A stretch of DNA of 64,000 bases from Plotosus lineatus (lineage: Eukaryota > Chordata > Actinopteri > Siluriformes > Plotosidae), in contig CM045745.1 in assembly GCA_024760905.1 (NCBI GenBank), forward strand, positions 92,001 to 156,000, in the 5' to 3' direction. A program made the position numbers and the translations under genes. Positions 11,521 through 23,350 of the stretch are shown piece by piece (within the stretch, counting starts at the first letter, position 1; the number at the start of each line of letters is the position of its first letter). The notes beneath the pieces were generated by a model. The model had not been told where the DNA came from. It did no database searches and saw nothing but the letters and a program-made list of their open reading frames with translations.

Positions 11521-12167
11521 AATTATTATTGTTATTCTTTTTTATTTTGTTGATCAGATTTGTTTTATTTTTATATTTACTTTGTAAACTGTGTCAAAGA
11601 TCAATAAGCTTAAAACACTGACTCATTTGACAAACCACTTAATAATGCAGAGAGGTAATGTTCGCAGGGAGCCTATCTCAGCCGACGCTCTGCCAAAGCG
11701 GGGTACACAGGTCCATCACAGGGAGAAGCTGAAACTTCAAAGTCAGAAATGTAAACTTGGCTCCATCCGATGTATGATTATAAACACTGCAAGTATTTTG
11801 CCAGTTTCATCGTTTACTATTTTTGGAGGAGATGGTGTGTGTGTATATATACACACACATGTTTACAGAATGAATTTCTCATTAACACTTACTCAATTTC
11901 TGAACCACTCACTCCTACACACCATGAACATTTCACAATGTAATATCCAATAGAGGATGCCTGTGTCATTTTTTAATGATTTTAATTCCATCCTGTGGTT
12001 TATCTGTTTGTGGAAGTCCTGAAAACCAAGGTTGTGGAAAAAGTCTGCTGGAGTCATTTCACTTTAATATCACATGATTTTAATTTAATAAATCTCGATT
12101 GCAACAGAACATTTTATATTATTTTGAGAATTCAGAATAAAATTCTCTAAATATTTCCAGTTTTTAC

Positions 12168-12173
12168 TTTATT
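12168..12173 (-). terminator. Candidate poly(A) signal of TRIM gene
   Basis: AATAAA on the minus strand about 150 nt past the TRIM stop codon. The pseudogene copy keeps the same hexamer (CAAAATAAAGTAAAAACTGG near 48783). Confidence 0.5.
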
Positions 12174-12323
12174 TCATTTCACAGAAGTAATGAGTTGGAA
12201 TGACGTCATAACACTTCAAAAACATTTCACAATGAAGTGTTCAGTGCTTCTGTAAAAACAAACTTTCACAAAGAATAAACTTTTATCTTCAATATTTCAT
12301 TAATTAACAGAAATAAAACAAAA

Positions 12324-14795
12324 CTAGCTCCAACTGATCCGATTCGCTGACAGAGACTGAAGTGGGTGAAGCTTTAGAGGAGATTCTTCACCCTGAACAG
12401 TGAGGAATGGCAGTAATGTATCAGTGAATGTGTGTGTGAAAGTGTGGATGTGTTTGTTAGCGAGCGGGTCGGAGAAGGACAGTTTTCCTCTGTCCCAGTC
12501 CAGCTGGACTCTGATCCTCTGGAGTTTCTGTGATATTGAGAGGAGAATCAATGGCTGTGGTGGAGAAACTGCTCCATATTCACCATCGATATACTCCAGA
12601 TACCAGAGTCCACTACTGCAGAATATCCACCCCTTCCTCTGAGCAGATTCTCTGATCACCCCCACGTCCCACCATGTACAGTCTCCAACATCAACATCCC
12701 AGCAGTGAGTCCCTGAATTAAAACTCTCAGAGCCCAGAATACAGGAATCATCATTAAATCTCTCTGGATTATCAGGAAGGTTTTGTTCCTCATCACCGAG
12801 TCTCACACTGGTCAGATCATCAGATACAATGAGGAGGGGATGAGCGGTGTTGGGGTCCAGAGTTACAGGTACTGAAAAACACACACGCATGCACATGCAT
12901 GCACACGCATGCACACGCATGCACACGCATGCACACGCATGCACACGCATGCACACGCATGCACACGCATGCACACGCATGCACACGCATGCACACGCAT
13001 ATAAGACAAAATAGAAACTATGTAAGAAACTCTGAACCTTTTAAGTCTCTGCTGCGCTCCATTGGTTCCTCAGTCTCTCTGCTCAATACAAACACTGAAC
13101 GAAGAAAGTTTTTCTTTAATGAATGAGCCACAGTCTGATTTCAACTTTCAAAATAAACTGTCGACTGCATCCCTGAGGAACCGAATTAAACATGAACACT
13201 TTTAATAATAAGCGTCACAAAAATTCTAACTTTTTTTGAAATACTGTATAAATAGAAGGAGTTTCACTCTTGATGCTGATGCCCCTGCGACCTGAACCAG
13301 AATTAAGCAGATGATTATGATAACAACATATACATTTTTTACACAAGAGAGATTTCCTTTCAACTTCCCTTTTTTGAAATGCTACAAATCCCTTCAGTAC
13401 AGTTTATTAGAAAAGCATGTGAAGGGATTGAAATTAAAAATTGCACACACACACACACAATAAGATGAATGAGAAAAAATTGGCACTTTCGGTAGCTTAC
13501 TGTATTGTACAGTGTCTTGCATCTTCTCCCAGACTCTGAACTTCAGGTTGCTCAGATGCTTTGCCACATGGATCAGTGCTCCTGAAAGCTCCTCTGGATG
13601 CTGCAGTGTGCACTGGGCTCTAAACACATTCAGGAGTCAGTGCTGCTGTGGGTTTGGATTCAGAAACTCAGAGAATGAGAGAGACAGGAAGCACATCACT
13701 CACCTTTTCACTGTGGCCTCGTAGTTCTGTAAAACAACAAAGTAAATATCAGTGGAGACGATTGACATTTTTACACCAATGAAATGTGACGTTTCTGATG
13801 ATGGAAACAAGTTTTACTTTCTCACAGTATAAAAACTGAATAAATAATCCTCACTCGTAAGAACGAGACATCTTCAACTCTCATCTCCTCTTCTATGGCT
13901 CCGATTGTGTCTGAAAGAGATGAAATGTCTCTGCTCAACTTCTCAATCTTCTCCTTCATCATCTCACTCTTCTGCTCCTCTTCCTCTCTCAGTGCAGCGA
14001 TCCTGACTGCCTCCTCATCTCGTAGAAACCGGTGCAGCTTCTCAAACTCCTCCTTAATCTGACGCTCTGTGTGTTGGGCCTGAATCTGCAGTGAAGAGGA
14101 AATCAAATGAAATAGAATCCATTATGCAATGATGTAAATTATAATATGAAATCCATGCTGTTCTGACCTGTAAATGTTCTGCAGTCTGACTGCAGTTAAG
14201 TTTACAGTCTTTAAATATCTTCAGTTTTTCCTGTAGGGGCTTCAGTGCAGTTTTGAGCTTCTCCTGAAACAATTCCACACACTGCATGGAGACTCTGTTT
14301 CAGATCTTATTTTACACATTGTTACCTCACACCACTGTTTATTAGGAAGATTTAACTGTACAATGTTCAGTGTGTATTTTTATAATATACATTATTTACC
14401 TTACAGTCCGTTACTGCCTCATCAATGGGACAGAATTTGTGGTTGGTGTGTTTTTTTGAAGTCAGACACACCACACACACCGGCTGTTGATCGTCCAGAC
14501 AGAAGAGTTTGAATTTTGCACTGTGCACACTGCAGATTGTTTCAGACCCTGATGAAGATCTCTGAATTCCCTCTTGGAATAAAGTCTCACAAAGGTTCCT
14601 TAAGACCAGATTTACATGAGGAAAATCCTTACATGACTTCCTACAAACGGGACATTCTCTGGATCCTTTGGTGTCCCAAAACTTTTCCAAACACACTTTA
14701 CACACACTGTGACTGCAGTGCAGAACAACAGGATTCTTGAAGATTTCGCAGCACACAGGACAAGAGAGATCCTCCTCCGAGAACTTGGAAGCCAT
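12324..14795 (-). CDS. TRIM-family E3 ubiquitin ligase, RING/B-box/coiled coil/B30.2, six exons
   Basis: Six exons with GT-AG junctions: 14795-14400, 14281-14168, 14085-13855, 13726-13704 (23 nt), 13619-13501 and 12871-12324. They join to 1431 nt, or 476 residues plus stop, without frame break. Exon 1 holds a C3HC4 RING (C12, C15, C27, H29, C32, C35, C48, C51) and a B-box 2 (C88, H91, C99, D102, C107, C110, H116, H119). Exons 2-4 give a coiled coil (about 133-255). Exon 6 gives a PRY-SPRY/B30.2 domain (about 296-476) with [18 protein letters not shown] and [13 protein letters not shown]. The RING recruits E2 enzymes, the coiled coil dimerises and B30.2 binds the target. In fish these class IV TRIMs (TRIM39/finTRIM-like) are expanded and often linked to antiviral defence. 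The exact orthologue is unclear and expression is not shown. The start is the ATG before [11 protein letters not shown]. Confidence 0.87.
12881..13000. repeat. Decamer minisatellite in TRIM intron 5
   Basis: Twelve units, ten of them exactly GCACACGCAT (12901-13000), directly upstream of the acceptor of the B30.2 exon in gene orientation. Every base alternates purine and pyrimidine. The inverted paralog has a GT-rich tract at the same intron position (47971-48074). Confidence 0.96.
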
Positions 14796-14833
14796 TTTAT
14801 TTTGCTGTTGTTCTCTCCAATCCGAATGTTCAG

Positions 14834-14850
14834 AGATTCACTTTCATTTT
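14834..14850 (-). promoter_or_regulatory. ISRE/IRF-like element upstream of TRIM start
   Basis: About 40-55 nt upstream of the ATG the minus strand reads CAAAATGAAAGTGAATC, close to the GAAANNGAAA core of interferon-stimulated response elements with one mismatch. A second weak match, GAGTTTCATTTG, lies near 14980-14992. Transcription start is unknown, so the role is inference. The pseudogene copy has lost this region. Confidence 0.3.
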
Positions 14851-15225
14851 GATTAAAAGTAATTACAGTCTGATTTCAGGCTTCTTTAAAGTAAAACACA
14901 CGAGTTTGTAGGTGCAGTTATGAGTCACTTCTTCTCACAGGGCTCAGATTGAGACTCAGATTTCTCCATAAACCGAGAATCAAATGAAACTCACCAGAGC
15001 AGAACACTGCAGGCTGGTTATGGAGGACTGCAGTCACAAATAGTCACTAAATGTCACAAAATGACATGCATCAGAAAAGTTGGCAAATCCAAAATCTGCT
15101 AAGCTCATTAGCATTCACCTCATGAAGAGGTTGCCTCAAGTCTGAGTAAATAAACAAAAAAATTGTACTTATTACACTTGTGTCTAGAATGTTGGGGTAA
15201 TACACAATATATCAATGTACATCAC

Positions 15226-15243
15226 TCTCCTCTGGATGGAAGC
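15226..15243. other. Empty insertion site matching RTE copy D target
   Basis: The uninterrupted 18-nt sequence (reverse complement GCTTCCATCCAGAGGAGA) is the pre-insertion version of the duplicated target that flanks RTE copy D at 44676-44693 and 46917-46934. Confidence 0.9.
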
Positions 15244-15714
15244 AAAGGAAAAAATATGCGAGTTAAAAAAAAAACAAAAAGAAAATATTGATAAAATGTG
15301 AATTATCAACAAAGGAGTCATTGCAGTTTTATCTGTCTGACTTGACTTGCAATGGTTCCTTAAAATGTCTCTAATCACAGGCAGTGAGAGGTGTGGCTGG
15401 CCTTTGCGTGTGTGTATGAGGGTGGGGGTGGGGGGGCACCACTGCCCTCTCAATGTTTGATGGCATTATAATTGTACCTGAAATAAGTTCAGTGTTATAT
15501 CACTGTGGAAACATCTGAATGAACATGATCATCAACCCAGAACTAGCATTTCTCACAATAGAAAATAAATTAATAAATAAAAACTGATTGTATATCTATA
15601 TATTTGTGTGTGTGTGTGTGATTCGAAAGTAAAATAATGGGGTTTTTAAAATGTGTGCTAACAAACTCGCCTTTGCTCTCAGTGGTGCATAAAATACACA
15701 ACATGTCATGAATG

Positions 15715-15840
15715 AAATACGTCCATCAATCGTTCATTTTCTGAACCGTTTAATTAGGGTTGCAGAAAGCTAGCACCCACCTCAGCTGACACTGAGCATG
15801 GGCAGAGTACACCCTAAACAGCTTGCCAGGTCATTGCAGA
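15715..15840 (-). repeat. SINE-like 3' fragment (TTTAATTAGGGTTGC block)
   Basis: Contains TTCATTTTCTGAACCG, TTAGGGTTGCAG and GGGCAGAGTACACCC, the 3' module found also at 28768-28870 and 20822-20868. Its inverted-duplicate partner lies at 44040-44180. Confidence 0.5.
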
Positions 15841-16077
15841 GCAGACATCTGTTCGTATTGAACCTCAAAATTTTTCAAACAATATTAAATTTTAATCTAT
15901 CCACCTATATACTGAAGCTCCAGTCTTTCTATTCTGGGTTATGTGGGCTCTTCAATCTCGACAGGGGGATTCCATTCATGGTGTGATTTTGGCAGATGGA
16001 AATCTCACAAGATCTCATACATTAGCATGTTAATTGCCAATTAGACTGGACATCTGCAAAAGTATATCATGGATATA

Positions 16078-16593
16078 CAGGGGGTGGACAAAATAATAGA
16101 AACACCTAACATTTTGGCATCATAATCTTTGAACATAATTTAAACAATCAAAACTTGGCACATGTTATTTTTTGTATAATAATTTTATTATTTGATATGT
16201 TGATGTAAAATGAATGTTTTTTTTTCCTTTTTCAGATATTGAAAACATTAATCATACCCCATAATGGCAGAAAGAGGCCAAATTGTTGGTGCTCTTATGG
16301 TCGGCGCTAGTATAACAAAAACTGCTCAAATGTTTGGTGTTTCAAGAGCTATTGTCTCAAAAGTAATGAGTGGCTTTGAAAGAGAGAGAAAAACGTCCTC
16401 AGCAAAGCACAAGTCCGCCATCTTCTCTAAAAGCGTCGGAGGGGATTCTAACTGAAGAATGGCTTAAAATTCCTTTGTAAACAATTCACAAGTTATATGA
16501 ATCAATACATATCCCAAGTTTTGATTATTCAAATTATATTCAAAGATTATGATGCCAAAATGTTAGGTGTTTCCATTATTTTGTCCACCCCTG
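16078..16593 (+). mobile_element. Non-autonomous Tc1-like element
   Basis: 516 bp, flanked by TA, with terminal inverted repeats of about 80 bp beginning CAGGGG(G)TGGACAAAATAAT. The interior holds a 63-codon frame (16264-16455) with GASITKTAQMFGVSRAIVSK, the paired-type helix-turn-helix start of Tc1 transposases; the catalytic DDE domain is absent. It could move only with transposase supplied in trans. Its inverted-duplicate copy at 42188-43809 is split by a solo LTR. Confidence 0.9.
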
Positions 16594-17079
16594 TAATGTG
16601 TCATGTCAAGGATAGGAAATATTACATGAATACATGCCGAAATGAGTCTGATGTATTGATTACCTGATGCATTCAGGAAAAAAAAAAAAATTCACTTGCT
16701 TTTTGTATTTTTAAACCATTTTAAAATTGAATAAGAGAAACATATCACGACAGATCATTCAGTAATTAATGTTTGCTGTTGAAAGTCCTAAAGCAATTAA
16801 ATCACATCGGCAGAATTGAAACTTCTGATAGGATCTATACATTAACAAGCATCACATCCATTTTGAAAACTGTGTTGTCCGTGTGCCTGATAACATTAAT
16901 AAATCAATATTCCCAGCCAGGGTTCAACTCCTCCCTTAATGAGCTCATTATGAGGGGGACCAAAATCATATGAATGCATTGACCTCCATTTCATATCTGC
17001 AAGTAATTAACTTGGAAAATTAGCTTGCTTCACCCTGGGAGAATCAACAGAGCAAAACACACAAATCCACCTGAACAAT
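16594..17079. other. Intergenic sequence, nothing recognised
   Basis: AT-rich sequence present only in the left arm. It has an A-run near 16678 and no convincing gene. It separates the Tc1-like terminus from RTE copy A. Confidence 0.5.
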
Positions 17080-17097
17080 AAAATTAACTGGACTATT

Positions 17098-20000
17098 AAT
17101 GTTCTTTTCCTTTTGGCTGTTCTCCTCAGGGGTCGCCACAGCAAATGATCTGCCTCCATCTCACCCTATCCTCTGCATCTTCTACTCTTACTCCAACTAC
17201 CTTCATGTCCTCCTTCACCACATCCATAAATCTACTCTTTGGTCTTCCTCTGGGCCTTCTGCCTGGTCGTTCCAATCTCAGAATCCTCCTGCCAATATAT
17301 TCACTGTCCCTCCACTGTACATGTCCAAACCATCTCAATCTAGCCTCTCTGACTTTGTCTCCAAAAATGTCTTACATGTGCTGTCCCTCTGATGAGTACA
17401 TTCCTGATCCTATCCATCCTCGTTACTCCCAAAGAGAACCTCAACATTTTCGTCTCTGTGACCTCCAGCTCTGCCTCCTGTCTTTTCCTCAGTGCCACCA
17501 TTTCTAAACCATACAACATCGCTGACCTCAACACCGTCTTGTACACGTTTCCCTTCATTCTTGCCGATTCGCTCCTATCACACATCACACCGGACACTTT
17601 TCTCCATCCATTCCAACCTGCCTGCACATGCTTCTTCACCTCTTCTCCACACTCGCCATTGCTCTGGATTGTTGAGCCTAAGTACTTAAAATCCTCCACC
17701 ATCTTTATCTCTGCCCCCTGTAACCTCACCGATCCTCTTGGGTCCTTGTCGTTCACAGACATGCATTCTGTCTTACTGAGGCTAACCTTCATTCCTCTTA
17801 TTTCCAGGGCATACCTCCACCTCTCTAGATTTTCCTCCACTTGTTCTCTGCTCTCACTACTGCTCTTACAATGTCATCTGCAAACATCATAGTCCATGGA
17901 GATGCTTGTCTAACCTCGTCTGTCAGCCTGTCCATCAACATAGCAAACAAGAAGGTGCTCAGAGCTGACCCTTGATGCAGTCCCACCTCCACCTTGAACT
18001 CTTGTGTCACACCGACAGCACACCTCACCACTGTCTTACATCTCTCATGCATGTCCTGCACCACTCTGACATACTTCTCTGCCACTCCAGACTTCCTCAT
18101 GCAATACCACAGTTCTTCTCTCGGAACCCTGTCATCTGCCTTCTCCAGATCCACAAGGCACAATGCAGCTTCTGACTTTCTCTTTCCTTCTCTATTAACA
18201 TCCTCAAAGCAAACATTGCATCTGTGATGCTCTTTCTTGGCATGAAATCAAACTGTGTTCACAAATGCTGACCTCTGCCCTTAGACTAGCTTCCACTATT
18301 CTTGCCCACAACTTCATTGTATGGCTCAGCAACTTTATCCTTCTGTAATTACGACAACTCTGCACATCTCCCTTGTTCTAATAAATGGGCACCAGCACAC
18401 TTCTCCATTCCTCTGGCATCCTCTCACTCTCTGAGACCTTGTTGAATGTTATTGTCAGGAAACCGACTGCTACTTATCTAGACATTTCCATACATCCATT
18501 GGGATGTCATCAGGACCAACTGCCTTTCCACTCTTCATCCTCTTCAATGCCCTCCTCACTTCACCCTTACTAATCTTTACTACTTCCTGGTCCTCAACAG
18601 TCATCTACTCTTTTTCTCTCATTCATTAGCTCTTCAAAAGTACTCTTTCCATCTTCCCAGCACACTTCTGTAATCAGTCAATACATTTCCCACCCTGTGC
18701 TTAATCACTCTAACTTGCTGCATGTCTTTCCCATCTCTATTTCTCTGCTGTGCCAACATGTATAAATCATTTTCTCCCTCCTTACTGTCCAACCTATCAT
18801 ACAAGTCATCATACACCCTCTGTTTGGCCTTTGACACCACTACCTTCTCTTAACACTGTGTCTCCCTGTACTCCTGTTTACTCTCCTCAGTCCACTCTAT
18901 GTCCCACTTCTTCTTAGCTAACCTCTTCTTTTGTACACACTCCTGCACTTTCTCATTCCACCACCAAGTCTCCTTATCTACTTTCCTTCCAGAGGACACA
19001 CCAAGTACTCTCCTACCCGTCTCCCTGATCACATTGGCTGTGGTTGTCCGGTCATCTTTACCACCCAAAGCCTGTTTCAACTCCTCCTTGAAGACAACAC
19101 GACACTCTTCCTTTTTCAGCTCCCACCACTTTGTCTTCTGCTCTGCCTTTGCCTTCTTCACCTTCCTTACCATCAGCATCATCCTGCACACCATCCTATG
19201 CTGTTTGGCAACACTCTCACCCACTTCTACTTTGCCGTCACCGACTTCCTTCAAATGGCATCGTCTACACAAGATGTAGTCTACCTGTGTGCTCTGACCG
19301 CCGCTTTCATAAGTCACCCTATGCTCCTTTTTCTTCTGGAAGAAAGTATTCACCACAGCCATTTCCATCCTTTTTGCAAAATCGATCAAAATCTGTCCTT
19401 CTGTGTTCCTGTCCTGGATACCAAACCTGCTCATCACTTCCTTGCCCCCTCTGTGTCCTGCACCAACATGTCCATTGTAGTCTGCCCCAATGACCACTCT
19501 TTCATCTCTGGTGGTACTGTGCATCATTTCATCTAACTCACTCCTCAATCTCTCCTTCTCTTCTAGTTTCCATTCTGCCTGTGGGACACTAACAACATTG
19601 AACATCACACCTTCAATTTCTACCTTGAGACTCGTCACTCTGTCTGACACGCTTTTAACTTCTAGAACATTCCTGACAAACCCCTCCTTCAAGATGACTC
19701 CTACCCAGCTCTCTTCCCATCCACACTATAATAAAACAGATTCAACCCTGCTCCTCAGCTTGTAGCCTTGCTACCTTTCCACCTGGTCTCCTGAACACAT
19801 ACCATGTCCACTTTCTTATAGTTCCAACATTCAAAGTCCCTACTCTCAGTCTTAGACTCACGCCTTTCCTCTTCTCACTCCGCCTACGGCCACACCTCCC
19901 GCCTCTCCTTCTTCGACCAATAGTAGTCCAATTTCCACCAGCACCCTGTTGGTTAACAACACTGATGGCGGTCGTTGTTAACCCGGGCCTCGACTGATCC

Positions 20001-20130
20001 GGTATGAAATTTTTTTATTTGGCATTTTGTTTTACGCTGGATGCCCTCCCTGTCGCAACCCTCTGCATTTCTCCGGGCTTGGGATCAGCGTGAGGGTGAA
20101 CATTGGCTTGTGCCCCCCCACAGCTGCATT
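17098..20130 (-). mobile_element. RTE-clade LINE copy A, near full length, inactive
   Basis: The 5' leader starts at 20130 (GCAGCTGTGGGGGGG) and the 3' end at 17098 (CGACCCCTGAGGAGAACAGCC). 18-bp target-site duplications AAAATTAACTGGACTATT flank it at 17080-17097 and 20131-20148. The apurinic endonuclease (19692-18850) shows GADYNGHVGAG and STQVDYILCRR; RT pieces show DLEKADDRVPREEL and MMFADDIV (about 17880), then the C-terminal RWFGHVQ segment. Frame breaks near 18840, 18200, 17840 and 17340 kill it. RTE elements copy by target-primed reverse transcription. The same insertion, in its paralogous site, is copy E at 49183. Confidence 0.95.
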
Positions 20131-20462
20131 AAAATTAACTGGACTATTGATATAGGGAGCAATTAAGATATACCACTGGACAGAAAACTCCCAACCAATC
20201 CTCTGCAATTCTTTCTTTTTTAAATTATTTCTAAAGAATTGTTTGTTTATATTTTTCAATTACTTTATTTGAATGTTTGGGTGTTTATGTGTATGCGCGT
20301 GTGTGTTGGGGGGGGGGGGGTATTTTTTTCATGACAGCCAGGTGTAAATGACCAAGCAACCTGCTGTGTGAAAGGAATGGATGAGCTGAGGGTATCTGCA
20401 TGTCTATTAATTTGCATAAATAGATGATTCCTTCTCAAACTCAATCAGGTGCCTGTCATTCT
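20131..20462. repeat. Duplicated flank of RTE copy A
   Basis: Reverse-complement homology to 48900-49182: the RTE target sequence, a G-run with a GT stretch (about 20290-20320), CAGCAACC/GCTGTGTGAAAGGAATGG and CTCAATCAGGTGCCTGTCATT. In the right locus this block directly follows the TRIM pseudogene. In the left it is about 8 kb away from the TRIM 3' end. The segment 20463-20821 shows nothing recognisable. Confidence 0.85.
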
Positions 20463-20868
20463 GTAAAAAGATCTCAGCATCTTGCTTTACATTACATATA
20501 ATAGTACAAGTGGAATGGAGAGTAGGAAATGTTCCAACAAGGTTTTCGGTTCCGTTTAATTTCCATATCATTTGCCTTAACTCCAGTGCACTAAGTAGGT
20601 GATCAAATTATATGACCCTAATTAAGAGGTTTTCAGAAAATAAATGAATTAATCAATCATTTGCCTTGCTTTTCTTTTCTGAGATATCCTGTGCAGCCAA
20701 GTGACCCTCGACATCTTTCAGACCAGCTGAGTTTTTCCATTTACTGCAGTAGGCCTTTCATTTTATACACAACATTTTGTAACTAGCTGTGAAAGGAAAC
20801 GCGAAAATAATGTTCAGTTCAGTTTCTGTAACTGCTTAATCCTAATTAGGGTCGTGAGGAAGCTGGCA

Positions 20869-23148
20869 TGACTTGTATGATAAGTTGGGCAGTAAGGAGG
20901 GAGAAAATGATTTATACAGGTTAGCACAGCGGAGAAATAAGATGGGAAAGACGTGCAGCAAGTTAGAGTGATAAAGGACAGAGAGGGAAATGTATTGCCT
21001 GATGACAGAAGTGTGCTGGGAAGATGGAAAGAGTACTTTGAAGAGCTGATGAATGAGGAAAATGAGAGAGAAAAAAAGACTAGAAGGAGTGACCGTTGAG
21101 GACCAGGAAGTAGCAAAGATTAGTAAGGGAGAAGTGAGGAGGGCATTGAAGAAGATGAAGAGTGGAAAGGCAGTTGGCCCTGATGACATACCAGTTGAGG
21201 TATGGAAGTGTCTAGGGGAGGTAGCAGTAGATTTTCTGAACAAGAATATTCAACAAGGTCTTAGAGAGTGAGAGGATGCCAGAGGAATGGAGGAGAAGTG
21301 TGCTTGTGTCCATTTTTAAGAGCAAGGGAGATGTACAGAGTTGTGGCAACTACAGAGGGATAAAGTTGCTGAGCCATACAATGAAGTTATGGGAAAGAAT
21401 AGTGGAACCTAGACAAAGGGCAGAGGTCAGCATTTGTGAACAACAGTTTGGTTTCATGCCAAGAAAGAGCACCACAGATGCAGTGTTTGCTTTGAGGATG
21501 TTAATAGAGAAGTACAGAGAAGGTCAGAAGGAGCTGCATTGTGCCTTTGTGGATCTGGAAAAAGCATATGACAGGGTGCCGAGAGAAGAACTGTGGTATT
21601 GTATGAGGAAGTCTGAAGTGGCAGAGAAGTATGTTAGAGTGGTGCAGGACATGTATGAGAGATGTAAGACAGTGGTGAGGTGTGCCGTCGGTGTGACAGA
21701 AGAGTTCAACGTGGAGGTGGGACTGCATCAAGGGTCAGCTCTCAGCCCCTTCTTGTTTGCTATGGTGATGGACAGGCTGACAGACGAAGTTAGGCAAGAA
21801 TCTCCATGGACTATGATGTTTGCAGATGACATCGTGATCTGTAGTTAGAGCAGAGAACAAGTGGAGGAAAATCTAGAGAGGTGGAGGTATGCCCTGGAAA
21901 GGAGGGGAATGAAGGTTAGTCTCAGTCAGACAGAATACATGTGTGTGAACGACAAGGACCCAAGAGGAACGGTGAGTGCAAGAATTTTGATGTAATTGTG
22001 CCCCTGGGTTTGTAAATGCGCAGCCTCGGATCATGGATCCTGGGTGACTGACATTTAACCCAGCCCAACAATGAATGCTTGTATAAGAACTAGTATTTTT
22101 CATTGTCTCTGTATATCCGTTGAACTTTAGTAACCTCATGTTTCAGTACGAGTCTTACCTCTAAGCAGTAGGAAAAAACCCTTTTTATGGCAATGTGAGG
22201 CCATGTGAAAGATCCTGCGGGAGTAGAAGGAATGTAGATAATGAAACCTGAAACTGTCCAAGGACAGTTGCAGGGTGATAAAGAAGTCCATGCTTACTCG
22301 CCTAATGTTAACTCTTACTGGGTGTTAACCACATTGTCTCTTCCTACTCTGTGTTCGTGTATAAATAACCCCCGCTCACATTGTACTATGAGCAGCAGAT
22401 GAATAAACCAGATTGATTTCACTCGTGTGGTTTGTTGTCCTCTGTTCCCGGAGCGCTCCCAGATGTTGAGATACAGGAATCCAGATTGTGCAGATTTAAC
22501 TAGGAACTTCTACTGAGAAAATTCCTACAGTGAGGTTACAGGGGGCAGAGATAAAGAAGGTGGAGGATTTTAAGTACTTAGGCTCAACAATCCAGAGAAA
22601 TGGAGAGTGTGGAAAAGAGGTGAAGAAGCACGTGCAGGCAGGTTGGAATGGATGGAGGAAAGTGTCCGGTGTGATGTGTGATAGGAGAGGATCGACAAGA
22701 ATGAAGGGAAAAGTGTACAAGACGGTGATGAGGCCAGCGATGTTGTATGGTTTAGAGACAGTGGCCCTGAGGAAAAGATAGGAGTCAGAGTTGGAGGTAG
22801 CAGAGATGAAAATGTTGAGGCTCTCTTTGGGAGTAACGAGGATGGATAGGATCAGAAATGAGTACATCAGAGGGACAGCACATGTAAGATGTCTTGGAGA
22901 CAAAGTCAGAGAGGCTAGATTGAGATGGTTTGGACATGTACATAGGAGGGTTAGTGAGTATATTGGTTACTACCTGCTGAGGTTGGAACTACCAGGCAGA
23001 AGGCCCAGAGGAAGACCAAAGAGAAGATTTATGGATGTGGTGAAGGCGGACATGAAGATCGTTGGAGTAAGAGATGCAGAGGATAGGGAGAGATGGAGGC
23101 AGATCATTTGCTGTGGCGACCCCTGAAGGGAACAGCCGAAAGAAAAAG
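20869..23148 (+). mobile_element. RTE-clade LINE copy B, 5'-truncated
   Basis: Flanked by 13-bp duplications GAGGAAGCTGGCA at 20856-20868 and 23149-23161. The endonuclease is absent. The RT core in 21276-21848 is open for 190 codons and shows SCGNYRGIKLLSHTMKLWER, FVDLEKAYDRVPREEL, GLHQGSALSPFLFA and MMFADDIVI, followed by a stop at 21846. The C-terminal part continues at 22530-23126 (RWFGHVHRR, GRRPRGRPKRRF) and the 3' end is at CCCTGAAGGGAACAGCCGAAAG. A solo LTR at 21977-22529 interrupts it. Non-autonomous. Confidence 0.95.
21977..22529 (+). mobile_element. Solo LTR (553 bp) inside RTE copy B
   Basis: Starts TGCAAGAAT and ends ATTCCTACA (imperfect inverted ends), flanked by the 5-bp duplication GTGAG (21972-21976 and 22530-22534). 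Inside are GTATAAATA (TATA-like, about 22360) and GAATAAACC (poly(A)-like, about 22400). RTE sequence is continuous once this block is removed. No internal retroelement genes remain, so recombination between two LTRs is likely. Confidence 0.88.
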
Positions 23149-23350
23149 GAGGAAGCTGGCACCCAGCCCAGCCAACTCCAGGTGAGGGCAGAGTACACCC
23201 TGGACAGCTCACCAGAAACATACTGACGGCTTCGCAGCCTACTCTTGTCGAAAGTCGGCAATGGTTCTTTTACATGCCTCACACCATAGACAATGAGAGA
23301 CATGGCTGGCCTTTGATAACCCAGTTAGCTGCTCTTGGGGGGGGGGGCAT

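Larger units (their letters stand above)
12062..16593. repeat. Inverted segmental duplication, left arm
   Basis: Reverse-complement homology with 42188-48896, allowing for insertions in the right arm (solo LTR 42293-43405, RTE 44694-46916) and a deletion there of the region matching about 13830-15070. It contains the TRIM gene, a GT/CA microsatellite, a SINE-like fragment and a Tc1-like element. One limit is at the GTGATATTA near 12062, the other exactly at the terminal inverted repeat of the Tc1 element. Confidence 0.9.
20822..23350 (-). mobile_element. Composite SINE-like repeat split by RTE copy B
   Basis: Two halves, 20822-20868 (AACTGCTTAATCCTAATTAGG) and 23149-23350 (CTCACACCATAGACAATGAG, AACCCAGTTAGCTGC and a G-run), make one repeat of the type seen intact at 28768-29010 when RTE copy B and its duplicated 13-bp target are removed. 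Confidence 0.65.

Noticed and set aside
12881..13000. Regularly spaced repeat as a CRISPR array
   Set aside because: The units are contiguous 10-mers with no spacers, in a vertebrate intron.
16264..16455. A small DNA-binding protein gene
   Set aside because: It is the Tc1 transposase HTH inside clear terminal inverted repeats, truncated before the catalytic domain.
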